Of a stretch of 64,000 nucleotides of DNA, positions 36,627 to 48,387 are shown one piece after another. The notes under the pieces are model-generated. The model saw nothing but the letters and a program-made list of their open reading frames with translations. It ran no database searches and was not told where the DNA came from. How positions within the stretch are numbered: position 1 is the stretch's first letter; each line of letters opens with the position of its first letter. The position numbers and the translations under genes are program-made. Source of the DNA: Costus lasius (lineage: Eukaryota; Streptophyta; Magnoliopsida; Zingiberales; Costaceae); NCBI GenBank assembly GCA_027563935.2, contig CM050449.1, positions 83,607,178 through 83,671,177 of the forward strand, read 5' to 3'.

Positions 36627-38309
36627 TGTTGGGGTATGCCCTTAAGGCTAATGTTTGAGGCCTTGGGAATGTATTAGTATCATGTAATAAACTCTTATGT
36701 TTATAAAGGCATGGTTGTTATTCAGTTTGTTACATTGTCTGCTGCAATAAGTGTACTTCTGAATAATGTCTCACAGCTGTTCAGCTGGGCTGACATGCTA
36801 TAAAGTCCTTAGTCGAGATATCTTGGTGAACATGAGACAGCCTTGATATGGTTAAGACTAATATGTGTTCTAATCTTATAGGATGCTTCGAGCATGGAAT
36901 AAGATGTAGACTCATGGGTACATTGGATGTACTGGACAGACCCTACTAGGTTATTTAATTGCTTGTCACAATGTGAATAATCCTTGATTGCAACAAGTGG
37001 CACATGTCCTCTGACTTGAGATCACTTGTGTTTCTAAATGATGATTGTCATTGTTTTGAGGTAGTTCAATATCATTTGAAACACAATGATTATAGACTAT
37101 CTTGGATGGTGAGCTTGAGTCAGGTTAGGGCACTAGTGATAGACATAGGATTGCCGTCTCCTTAATTGGAGTGTGATGTTCTAAAGGGCCCCCTGGATGA
37201 GATGATTGAGAAAAGAGTATGGCCATACCCAGGTGACTATGTTCATCTGATCTAATCATGCTCATCATATTGGAGTTACAAGCTTGACACGCTTGTCCAA
37301 TAAGAACATCCAGTGGCAAAGGAAACATGTATGCCTTGTGAGTTGATTCACACTTGTGCTGTGGTTTGGGTGTAGTCTTGGAAGACTCTTTCCTTTATAT
37401 CGGGAGACAGTGATGTGTTGCTAGATACCCCTCACTGATCGTGATAACGTGAGCTATCGTTACCGACATTTAAAGGAAACCCTCAGGGTCGCACAATTTG
37501 ATGATATGGCTTACTTAAGTCAGATCGTGTGGACTGAATTATTCAGGTTCAGTTTAAAGGGATTTAATCTCTGATTGTAAGTGAGATCTGGTCTGATCAT
37601 GTTTGATTGATTAGGGCTTGAGATCGGTAAGCTTCGATCGAGAGAATGGATGCTAGATCAGTGAGATCAGCAGCATCAAGAGATCGACGGTCAGATCAAG
37701 AGCCTTAGGGTTTAATAGGATCTGGACTAATGGCTTGGGTTGATTGGTCTTTGAACCAAACCAAATTGAACCGGCTCATTGAGTGAGCGCATGGTTCAAG
37801 AGAAGATGAGTTTGCGCATGGGGTGAACCCATGATCGCATGAACGTTTGGGGTTTACTAAATTTAGAAGCCATGACTTCTAAACGTGGGAACGCCTCACG
37901 TTCACGCCTAAGACGCTTTCATCTCTCGTCTCTCCTCATCTCTCGTCGCCAACAAGCTCTCTTGAGTGTGGTGAAGAGGTTGACGAAAAAGGAGAAGGAA
38001 GAAATCGCCAAGCAAAGGATTCTCTTCCCTTCCATACGACAAGGACCTCTTGGAGCCTTGCTAGCACAAGGAGCACCAAGAGAAGAGTAGGCGACATCAA
38101 TTGTGTGCGTCACCTTAGGAAAAGGAGCATTTGCGCCTTTCCTTCCAAGACACCATCTAAGCGATGGCAATGGTAAGAATCGCTTTTCATTGAAAGTTGA
38201 ATATATTACATGCTATGCGATCCTGTTAGAAACCCTAGATTCCGCTAGAGTTTTGTTGCACCTCCTATTAGGGTTTCGCCCCCCCCCCCCTTGTTCTAGG
38301 GGACTTTCA
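36627..38309 (+). repeat. 3' LTR of E3
   Basis: 1683 bp. The part from 37472 onward is also unit 1 of the tandem array. A hairpin GATAAC-GTGA-GCTATC (one mismatch) ends at 37458, 13 bases before the array breakpoint. Confidence 0.95.
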
Positions 38310-41300
38310 GATGGTGATGGTGCCGACAGTAGAGTGAGTAATCTCTAGTGGCCTGCTAGAGAATACAGTCATAGAGGTGAGATCGCCGGCCGGTGCAAAA
38401 GATAGTACTGCATAAAAAAAAATCAGAGTCAATAATAAAGAACTACTGCAAAAATAAATAAAATCATGGAATAAGAGGCAGCAAAAGAAATAAGAATCTG
38501 CTGGTGGTATGATCCAGTGTCGATGGCTGGAGACAGTGATGTCAGAGGCAGATGCAGTGGTGGCTAGAGGTGCTGCAAATCTGGAGAAGAAGCCGCAGGT
38601 GTCCAAGGAATGCAGTGCAGCCTAAAAGCAGACTACGGCCGTGCCGTTTTTTTTCTCAAAATTTAATTTTTTCCCTGCAAAAAGAAAAGAAAAAAAAATT
38701 CTAAAAATAAAAAAAATTTAAACTAAGTAAGAGGGCTGGGGTTGCGTCCCAAGAAGCGCTAATTTTAGGTCCATAGCTTGACCAAAAATCAAATCTCATG
38801 GTGAAGCAAGTGAATCAGTTCCAAAATATAAAGCATATAATTTTCTGTATTTCCTTTTTCCCAAAAGTTTAGCCACTAATCCAAATATCCAAAATTTCAA
38901 ATAAATCACAATCAAAGTGGCTTTCTTAAATATGCAGAATTTAAAATCAAAATTTTTAAATCCACTCAAAGTAATCTTTATGATCTTCCTATGTTTGTCA
39001 AAAAGCAAAATCATTAGTCCTTTTTTCAAATTAATATTTTCAATAGCAATAACAAAAGAACTTTGATCAAAAGATTCAAATATTGGATCATCAAAATAAG
39101 TTTTATGTCTTTCATTAGATTCCTCAATAAAGCATGAATTTTCAAATAAATCAAAAGATTCCTCAATAAAGCATGAATTTTAAAGGAAACCCTCAGGGTC
39201 GCACAATTTGATGATATGGCTTACTTAAGTCAGATCGTGTGGACTGAATTATTCAGGTTCAGTTTAAAGGGATTTAATCTCTGATTGTAAGTGAGATCTG
39301 GTCTGATCATGTTTGATTGATTAGGGCTTGAGATCGGTAAGCTTCGATCGAGAGAATGGATGCTAGATCAGTGAGATCAGCAGCATCAAGAGATCGACGG
39401 TCAGATCAAGAGCCTTAGGGTTTAATAGGATCTGGACTAATGGCTTGGGTTGATTGGTCTTTGAACCAAACCAAATTGAACCGGCTCATTGAGTGAGCGC
39501 ATGGTTCAAGAGAAGATGAGTTTGCGCATGGGGTGAACCCATGATCGCATGAACGTTTGGGGTTTACTAAATTTAGAAGCCATGACTTCTAAACGTGGGA
39601 ACGCCTCACGTTCACGCCTAAGACGCTTTCATCTCTCGTCTCTCCTCATCTCTCGTCGCCAACAAGCTCTCTTGAGTGTGGTGAAGAGGTTGACGAAAAA
39701 GGAGAAGGAAGAAATCGCCAAGCAAAGGATTCTCTTCCCTTCCATACGACAAGGACCTCTTGGAGCCTTGCTAGCACAAGGAGCACCAAGAGAAGAGTAG
39801 GCGACATCAATTATGTGCGTCACCTTAGGAAAAGGAGCATTTGCGCCTTTCCTTCCAAGACACCATCTAAGCGATGGCAATGGTAAGAATCGCTTTTCAT
39901 TGAAAGTTGAATATATTATATGCTATGCGATCCTGTTAGAAACCCTAGATTCCGCTAGAGTTTTGTTGCACCTCCTATTAGGGTTTCGCCCCCCCCCCCC
40001 CCCCCTTGTTCTAGGGGACTTTCAGATGGTGATGGTGCCGACAGTAGAGTGAGTAATCTCTAGTGGCCTGCTAGAGAATACAGTCATAGAGGTGAGATCG
40101 CCGGCCGGTGCAAAAGATAGTACTGCATAAAAAAAATCAGAGTCAATAATAAAGAACTACTGCAAAAATAAATAAAATCATGGAATAAGAGGCAGCAAAA
40201 GAAATAAGAATCTGCTGGTGGTATGATCCAGTGTCGATGGCTGGAGACAGTGATGTCAGAGGCAGATGCAGTGGTGGCTAGAGGTGCTGCAAATCTGGAG
40301 AAGAAGCCGCAGGTGTCCAAGGAATGCAGTGCAGCCTAAAAGCAGACTACGGCCGTGCCGTTTTTTTTCTCAAAATTTAATTTTTTCCCTGCAAAAAGAA
40401 AAGAAAAAAAAATTCTAAAAATAAAAAAAATTTAAACTAAGTAAGAGGGCTGGGGTTGCGTCCCAAGAAGCGCTAATTTTAGGTCCATAGCTTGACCAAA
40501 AATCAAATCTCATGGTGAAGCAGGTGAATCAGTTCCAAAATATAAAGCATATAATTTTCTGTATTTCCTTTTTCCCAAAAGTTTAGCCACTAATCCAAAT
40601 ATCCAAAATTTCAAATAAATCACAATCAAAGTGGCTTTCTTAAATATGCAGAATTTAAAATCAAAATTTTTAAATCCACTCAAAGTAATCTTTATGATCT
40701 TCCTATGTTTGTCAAAAAGCAAAATCATTAGTCCTTTTTTCAAATTAATATTTTCAATAGCAATAACAAAAGAACTTTGATCAAAAGATTCAAATATTGG
40801 ATCATCAAAATAAGTTTTATGTCTTTCATTAGATTCCTCAATAAAGCATGAATTTTCAAATAAATCAAAAGATTCCTCAATAAAGCATGAATTTTAAAGG
40901 AAACCCTCAGGGTCGCACAATTTGATGATATGGCTTACTTAAGTCAGATCGTGTGGACTGAATTATTCAGGTTCAGTTTAAAGGGATTTAATCTCTGATT
41001 GTAAGTGAGATCTGGTCTGATCATGTTTGATTGATTAGGGCTTGAGATCGGTAAGCTTCGATCGAGAGAATGGATGCTAGATTAGTGAGATCAGCAGCAT
41101 CAAGAGATCGACGGTCAGATCAAGAGCCTTAGGGTTTAATAGGATCTGGACTAATGGCTTGGGTTGATTGGTCTTTGAACCAAACCAAATTGAACCGGCT
41201 CATTGAGTGAGCGCATGGTTCAAGAGAAGATGAGTTTGCGCATGGGGTGAACCCATGATCGGATGAACGTTTGGGGTTTACTAAATTTAGAAGCCATGAC

Positions 41301-44296
41301 TTCTAAACGTGGGAACGCCTCACGTTCACGCCTAAGACGCTTTCATCTCTCGTCTCTCCTCATCTCTCATCGCCAACAAGCTCTCTTGAGTGTGGTGAAG
41401 AGGTTGACGAAAAAGGAGAAGGAAGAAATCGCCAAGCAAAGGATTCTCTTCCCTTCCATACGACAAGGACCTCTTGGAGCCTTGCTAGCACAAGGAGCAC
41501 CAAGAGAAGAGTAGGCGACATCAATTGTGTGCGTCACCTTAGGAAAAGGAGCATTTGCGCCTTTCCTTCCAAGACACCATCTAAGCGATGGCAATGGTAA
41601 GAATCGCTTTTCATTGAAAGTTGAATATATTACATGCTATGCGATCCTGTTAGAAACCCTAGATTCCGCTAGAGTTTTGTTGCACCTCCTATTAGGGTTT
41701 CGCCCCCCCCCCCCCTTGTTCTAGGGGACTTTCAGATGGTGATGGTGCCGACAGTAGAGTGAGTAATCTCTAGTGGCCTGCTAGAGAATACAGTCATAGA
41801 GGTGAGATCGCCGGCCGGTGCAAAAGATAGTACTGCATAAAAAAAAATCAGAGTCAATAATAAAGAACTACTGCAAAAATAAATAAAATCATGGAATAAG
41901 AGGCAGCAAAAGAAATAAGAATCTGCTGGTGGTATGATCCAGTGTCGATGGCTGGAGACAGTGATGTCAGAGGCAGATGCAGTGGTGGCTAGAGGTGCTG
42001 CAAATCTGGAGAAGAAGCCGCAGGTGTCCAAGGAATGCAGTGCAGCCTAAAAGCAGACTACGGCCGTGCCGTTTTTTTTCTCAAAATTTAATTTTTTTCC
42101 CTGCAAAAAGAAAAGAAAAAAAATTCTAAAAATAAAAAAAAATTAAACTAAGTAAGAGGGCTGGGGTTGCATCCCAAGAAGCGCTAATTTTAGGTCCATA
42201 GCTTGACCAAAAATCAAATCTCATGGTGAAGCAGGTGAATCAGTTCCAAAATATAAAGCATATAATTTTCTGTATTTCCTTTTTCCCAAAAGTTTAGCCA
42301 CTAATCCAAATATCCAAAATTTCAAATAAATCACAATCAAAGTGGCTTTCTTAAATATGCAGAATTTAAAATCAAAATTTTTAAATCCACTCAAAGTAAT
42401 CTTTATGATCTTCCTATGTTTGTCAAAAAGCAAAATCATTAGTCCTTTTTTCAAATTAATATTTTCAATAGCAATAACAAAAGAACTTTGATCAAAAGAT
42501 TCAAATATTGGATCATCAAAATAAGTTTTATGTCTTTCATTAGATTCCTCAATAAAGCATGAATTTTCAAATAAATCAAAAGATTCCTCAATAAAGCATG
42601 AATTTTAAAGGAAACCCTCAGGGTCGCACAATTTGATGATATGGCTTACTTAAGTCAGATCGTGTGGACTGAATTATTCAGGTTCAGTTTAAAGGGATTT
42701 AATCTCTGATTGTAAGTGAGATCTGGTCTGATCATGTTTGATTGATTAGGGCTTGAGATCGGTAAGCTTCGATCGAGAGAATGGATGCTAGATTAGTGAG
42801 ATCAGCAGCATCAAGAGATCGACGGTCAGATCAAGAGCCTTAGGGTTTAATAGGATCTGGACTAATGGCTTGGGTTGATTGGTCTTTGAACCAAACCAAA
42901 TTGAACCGGCTCATTGAGTGAGCGCATGGTTCAAGAGAAGATGAGTTTGCGCATGGGGTGAACCCATGATCGGATGAACGTTTGGGGTTTACTAAATTTA
43001 GAAGCCATGACTTCTAAACATGGGAACGCCTCACGTTCACGCCTAAGACGCTTTCATCTCTCGTCTCTCCTTATCTCTCGTCGCCAACAAGCTCTCTTGA
43101 GTGTGGTGAAGAGGTTGACGAAAAAGGAGAAGGAAGAAATCGCCAAGCAAAGGATTCTCTTCCCTTCCATACGACAAGGACCTCTTGGAGCCTTGCTAGC
43201 ACAAGGAGCACCAAGAGAAGAGTAGGCGACATCAATTGTGTGCGTCACCTTAGGAGAAGGAGCATTTGCGCCTTTCCTTCCAAGACACCATCTAAGCGAT
43301 GGCAATGGTAAGAATCGCTTTTCATTGAAAGTTGAATATATTACATGCTATGCGATCCTGTTAGAAACCCTAGATTCCGCTAGAGTTTTGTTGCACCTCC
43401 TATTAGGGTTTCGCCCCCCCCCCCCCCTTGTTCTAGGGGACTTTCAGATGGTGATGGTGCCGACAGTAGAGTGAGTAATCTCTAGTGGCCTGCTAGAGAA
43501 TACAGTCATAGAGGTGAGATCGCCGGCCGGTGCAAAAGATAGTACTGCATAAAAAAAAATCAGAGTCAATAATAAAGAACTACTGCAAAAATAAATAAAA
43601 TCATGGAATAAGAGGCAGCAAAAGAAATAAGAATCTGCTGGTGGTATGATCCAGTGTCGACGGCTGGAGACAGTGATGTCAGAGGCAGATGCAGTGGTGG
43701 CTAGAGGTGCTGCAAATCTGGAGAAGAAGCCGCAGGTGTCCAAGGAATGCAGTGCAGCCTAAAAGCAGACTACGGCCGTGCCGTTTTTTTTCTCAAAATT
43801 TAATTTTTTTCCCTGCAAAAAGAAAAGAAAAAAATTCTAAAAATAAAAAAATTTAAACTAAGTAAGAGGGCTGGGGTTGCGTCCCAAGAAGCGCTAATTT
43901 TAGGTCCATAGCTTGACCAAAAATCAAATCTCATGGTGAAGCAGGTGAATCAGTTCCAAAATATAAAGCATATAATTTTCTGTATTTCCTTTTTCCCAAA
44001 AGTTTAGCCACTAATCCAAATATCCAAAATTTCAAATAAATCACAATCAAAGTGGCTTTCTTAAATATGCAGAATTTAAAATCAAAATTTTTAAATCCAC
44101 TCAAAGTAATCTTTATGATCTTCCTATGTTTGTCAAAAAGCAAAATCATTAGTCCTTTTTTCAAATTAATATTTTCAATAGCAATAACAAAAGAACTTTG
44201 ATCAAAAGATTCAAATATTGGATCATCAAAATAAGTTTTATGTCTTTCATTAGATTCCTCAATAAAGCATGAATTTTCAAATAAATCAAAAGATTC
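37472..44296. repeat. Four-copy tandem array of a chimeric LTR/G2 unit
   Basis: Units start at 37472, 39182, 40896 and 42607 (spacing 1710, 1714 and 1711). Each unit has about 838 bp of copia LTR 3' end, the GATGG target, and about 870 bp of G2-derived DNA including the C-terminal coding part of its acidic ORF. The last unit ends at 44296 by running into the unique G2 sequence. Units differ by single bases and by the length of the C run (12, 17, 13 and 14). The internal junctions share the same filler and microhomology, so one junction formed first and was then copied by unequal exchange. Confidence 0.95.
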
Positions 44297-45292
44297 AACA
44301 AAAGATATGGGCAAAACATGAGAGTGAGATTCATAAGTGTTTGTATTTTTCAAATCTTTTTCAATTTCCTCTTGTTCATCATCAAATAATTTTTCAATAT
44401 CAAAATTATCAACAAAATCAAGATGAGACTCTTTAAAATCAATTTCCTCGTGCCTCCCCACAAATAATTTATCATCAGAAGAGTCAAAATCAGAATCATA
44501 TGAAAAATCATGAGATTTATCAATGTTAGCAAAAGAATTAATAGAACCAAAGTTAGCCACAAAAGATTTATCATTAATCTCAACAATATCATCAAAATCA
44601 AATTGAGGTACATGAATATCACAATTTTCAAACTCATCATATTTAACCATAAATGATATATCATCAAAAGCATCAATTTCATCAAAAGAGGGTTTTTCAA
44701 TTTCAATTTCCTCAACTTATTCCAATAATACATTATCAAAGGAATCAATTTTAGAATTATCAAAATTAGAGTGAGATGCATTAATGTCCACATAAGGCTC
44801 AATCTCAAAACAATCATAATCAGTGGGGGAATTTTCTAAATCAATCTTTTTAGCTTCCAAATCAAACTCAAATAAACATGCTTGTTGTGCTAATTGGGTT
44901 TCTAAAATTTCATTGTGTGCAACCATGTCATCCAACTTAGAATTGATTTGTTTGAGGGTCTCACTCACATCTTGTTTCATGAACTTTTCAAACATAATCT
45001 CTAGGCTAGATTTTTCAGTTTTCTCAAAGCATGGTTCATAAGTATAGTTTGAGCAATCATCATAAAAAGATCTAGAATCATATTGATTATCTTGATACCA
45101 TGGTGAATTGGAATTTAAAAATTGACAATTAGAGGAACAATGATCAAAATATCCACAAATTTCACATCTAATAGGAGAAGAAGATTTCTTAACAGAGTGC
45201 ATAAAAGAGTTAAACATATCTTGAAGAGACTTACTTGGTGGCATGTATACCTCACCTCTTTCAGTTGCCCAGGAGTTGTAATTAAAAGACAT
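43931..45292 (-). pseudogene. G2 gag C-terminal region plus acidic ORF, one stop
   Basis: One minus-strand frame from ATG 45292, with TAA at 44717-44719 in the middle. The first 191 residues contain a zinc knuckle CEICGYFDHCSSNC and a predicted coiled coil with SLEIMFEKFMKQ and ETQLAQQA, the layout seen in Athila/Tat gag C termini (CxxCGGxHxxxxC then SLEDLL...LEVQIGQLA). The sequence starts at SWATERGEVYMP, which aligns to the end of the G1 gag (QWTTERGV), so the usual N-terminal capsid is absent. The second part is very rich in Asp, Glu, Phe and Ser (for example FDSSDDK) and then becomes basic and hydrophobic (KITLSGFKNFDF). I do not recognise it. Copies of its C-terminal end recur in the array. 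Confidence 0.6.
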
Positions 45293-45542
45293 ATTTTCAA
45301 ATTTATCAAAAACAGAGAGATAATCCAACACCAATCAATAAGAACTATTTTTTTTTCAAAATATATAAAAATTAGAAAAATATAAAAACACAAGCAAATT
45401 CACAAATTTTAGAAATCACAACTCTGTCACAACTATGAAAATCCAAAACTTGCAAAAACAAAAAAAAATAAAGTTAAATCTAAAATAAATAAAACTTAGT
45501 CTAGCAATACTAACAACTATTTTGATATTAACAAAACTAAGG

Positions 45543-45560
45543 TCCCCGGCAACGGTGCCA
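45543..45560 (-). promoter_or_regulatory. Primer binding site of G2
   Basis: Minus strand TGGCACCGTTGCCGGGGA, one base from the Athila-type site complementary to tRNA-Asp (TGGCGCCGTTGCCGGGGA). It lies six bases from the LTR end. Confidence 0.85.
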
Positions 45561-45566
45561 AAAACT

Positions 45567-47273
45567 TGTTGTGTCCGCAAGTGCACAGATACTCGAAGTA
45601 ATAAAATAGATATCGAACCACAGAGACCTTATTGTTAAGTACCAAATAGTTGTATTCTCATTAAGCAAACCGAGTATGATGAAAAGCAATGATGGAGAAC
45701 ACTCGAAAAAGATAATCAGAGAGAAATTGGGACTAGGGTTTCATCTGCCTTAATTCTAATGACTAGAAGGAAATAAAGGTTGTCAGTTTAATTATATTAT
45801 GATAAAGACCTAATTCACTTCATAAAGGTATTGTCTCACTCTCGTGCAGACAATCATGCAGATAACCGATCCTCACTCTCGTGCAAGATCTATTCTCAAT
45901 GCTAAAGATAAGTGAATCATTGAACAAAGAACTCAAGGATCACTCTCGTGCATCCGAATTCTAAGTCAATCATCTCAAGTGGAATCTCAAGGATCACTCT
46001 CGTGCAAGATCAAATCAAGTCTAACCCAATAACTCAATCCAAAGTATCAGAAACTCAACATGGCAATAAAATCACTAAAGATCAGAATTCGAAAAACTAC
46101 CTAATCTCTCACGATAGTTCCAAACTCAACGATTCCTAGGGTTCCGAATTTCAAACAATCAACCTCTCGGTCTATTTCGCAAAACTCTAAAACATGCTGA
46201 TATTTATAAAACTAAAGAGAATTAAAAAACAATCAATCACAAAAGTAAAATTATCATATTAAAATTAAACTTGACAAAAATCAATGTTTTCTAGTCATTA
46301 ACAAACTAAGGGGATTACACCCCATGTCCCAAAAGAAGATCTAAGCTTTCATGGTGAAAGGATTACAACAAACCATAATTTCAGAGGATTAAAAAGCGAA
46401 AAAGGGGAAGAAAAGTTACAAAATAGGGTTGTAATTGAAATACAACCCGTAATTTCGCTTGTGAACAGTGCTGTCACCACTATTTTGATAATTTCTCCCT
46501 CGATCGGACTCCAAACGCTCTGAAACTTCTGAGGCGTGCTCTCCTACTCTAGACGAAGCTTCGGTGTAAAAATCATGGTCTGAGATGTCCTCTACGCCTC
46601 TCGGTGCAAGGACAAACGCTAACCACCTCTCTAACGATTGCTCTCTCAATTGGTGATAAATATTGGTTCTTTCTATTCGTACGTCTTCTCCTCTTAAAGA
46701 CGAGTCGCATCATCTTTCGGATCTCAATTTGGAGCTCTAGATCAAAAGTTATGGTCTGCGCAAGATTCAGACCCGAAAAACTCGCGAAAAACGGCCCACA
46801 ATACAGTACCGTGAAAGTTTTACTATAAAAAACGGCAGTGCCGTATTTTTACCCAGAATTCTGAAATTTTCTGTATAAAATCCTCCAAAAATACGGTACC
46901 ATGAGATTTTATCCCAAAAATACGGTAGTGCCGTAGTTTGCCCAAAATCTCTGATTTGAGTCATCCAAAAATACGGTACCGTGGTAGTTTGTCCAGAAAA
47001 TACGGTAGTGCCGTATTTTTAAAATTTGGCTCTAAATTTCTTGAAAATTGATGGGTAGCTTTGTTTCGACGTCTGGAATCTATTGGTGTGCTCAAATCTT
47101 CCAAAATCCATCAGAATATGACACTTTTAACCGGAAAATGATCAAAAATAAGAAATAGTGTAGATTTTGCAATATTTGATAAATAAGGCTTAAAAGCAAG
47201 CGAAAGAGCATAAATATGACACAAAAAGACACATGAAATGACACAAAATATACTATGAATTTTGGTGTCATCA
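45567..47273 (-). repeat. 5' LTR of G2
   Basis: 1707 bp, plus-strand ends TGTTGTGTCCGC and GTGTCATCA. Related to the G1 LTR but clearly diverged. It has its own ACGGTACCGT/GTGCCGTA inverted repeats (46800-47020) and CACTCTCGTGC repeats (45835-46005). It is inserted in the G1 gag; the expected TSD is ATATA (47274-47278). No matching 3' LTR was found in the window. Confidence 0.85.
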
Positions 47274-48047
47274 ATATAACACTCCTCTCTCAGTAGTCCA
47301 TTGGTTGTGGTTTAGTATCATCTCTTCAATCAACGCATGGGCATCTTTAACGGTCTTCTTCATCAGTGCTCCTCCTGCAGCAGCATCAACAGTTAAGCGA
47401 GTGTTGTAGAGCAAACCATTATAGAAAGTTTGAATTAAAACTCAATCTTTTAATCCATAGTGTGGGCACTTCTGTTGTAACTCATTGAAGCGCTCTCATG
47501 CTTCACTAAGTGATTCACCATTTCTTTGTGCAAAACTCGTGATTTGGTTCCTCAGCTGGATCATCTTACTGGGAGGAAAGTACTTAAGCAGGAAAGCATT
47601 TGACAACCGCTCCCACGTAGTGAATGTTCCGGTTGGATGAGAATGTAGTCATGCTTTTGCTCGGTCCCTGAGGGAAAAAGGAAACAATCTTAGTCTAAGA
47701 GCATCATCAGATACACCATTAATTTTTATTGTATCACAAAATTCAAGAAAAGGAGATAGGTGTTGATCTTCCAGAGGAGATCCTCCAAATTGGTTCTATT
47801 GGATCATTGACAGGAATGCTGGTTTAATTTTAAAATTGTTTGCATCAATTGCAGGCCTAGTAATGCTGGAACGAATTCCTTGTGTATTCGGAGCTGCATA
47901 GTCTCTAAGTATTCCTCTCTCCGCCATGATGGATTCTTCTTCTCTCCCTTCTGCAAACCTAAATTTCCTGTGCAATCTAAGAGTTTTGTTAATTTCAGGA
48001 TCAAAAGGAACTAATGGTCCTGACCTAAGATTCTTGCGCATAAACAA
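47274..48047 (-). pseudogene. G1 gag, several stops, cut by G2
   Basis: Minus-strand Athila/Tat-type capsid. Recognisable stretches are AERGILRDYAAPNTQG, QFGGSPLEDQH, GVSDDALRLRLFPFSLRDRA, YFPPSKMIQLRNQITSF, GLLYNTRLTVDAAAGGAL and LIEEMILNHNQWTTERG. In-frame stops occur after SMIQ (47796) and at three positions where the family has Trp (after DRAKA, SLSEA and GLKD), each TGG changed to TGA. The frame then stops at the G2 LTR. The N terminus lies close to the primer site at 48182, as in this lineage. The gag would form the virus-like particle; this copy cannot. Confidence 0.85.
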
Positions 48048-48181
48048 GTAGAATGTTAGGAAAGTTCAGATTTTTCAGAAAATAAAAGAAAACTAGAATC
48101 TATCACAGAAAATACTAAAAACAAAAACTAAAGGTTAGTCTAGCAATACTATCAATTATATCAATATTAACAAAACCAATT

Positions 48182-48199
48182 TCCCCAGCAACGGCGCCA
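48182..48199 (-). promoter_or_regulatory. Primer binding site of G1
   Basis: Minus strand TGGCGCCGTTGCTGGGGA, tRNA-Asp type with one mismatch, six bases from the LTR end. Confidence 0.88.
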
Positions 48200-48387
48200 A
48201 AAACTTATTGTAGTCCGCAAGTGTATGGATACTCGAAGTAATAAAATAGATATCGAACCACAGAGACCTTGTTGTTCAGTATCGACGAATTGAGTTTTCA
48301 CTAGCTAAACAAATCGAATAATGAAGCAAACGATCGGAAAATGCACGAAAAAAATGTCAGAGAAGAAAACTAGGACTAGGGGTTCAT

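Larger units (their letters stand above)
29216..38309 (+). mobile_element. Ty1/copia element E3
   Basis: Complete 9094-bp element, TSD GATGG at 29211-29215 and 38310-38314. 5' LTR 29216-30906, primer site 30907-30921, leader to 32722, gag-pol 32723-36606, polypurine tract, 3' LTR 36627-38309. Uninterrupted by other insertions, so it is the best reference copy for the family. The end of its 3' LTR is the first unit of the tandem array to its right. Confidence 0.95.

Noticed and set aside
38307..38606. 99-codon minus-strand frame recurring in each array unit
   Set aside because: Its start depends on the LTR/G2 junction and it holds a hydrophobic tyrosine/phenylalanine run without motif; repeated only because the unit is repeated.
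37472..44296. Considered as a satellite or CRISPR-like array
   Set aside because: Units are 1.7 kb, near-identical throughout with no spacers, and derive from an LTR plus its flank.
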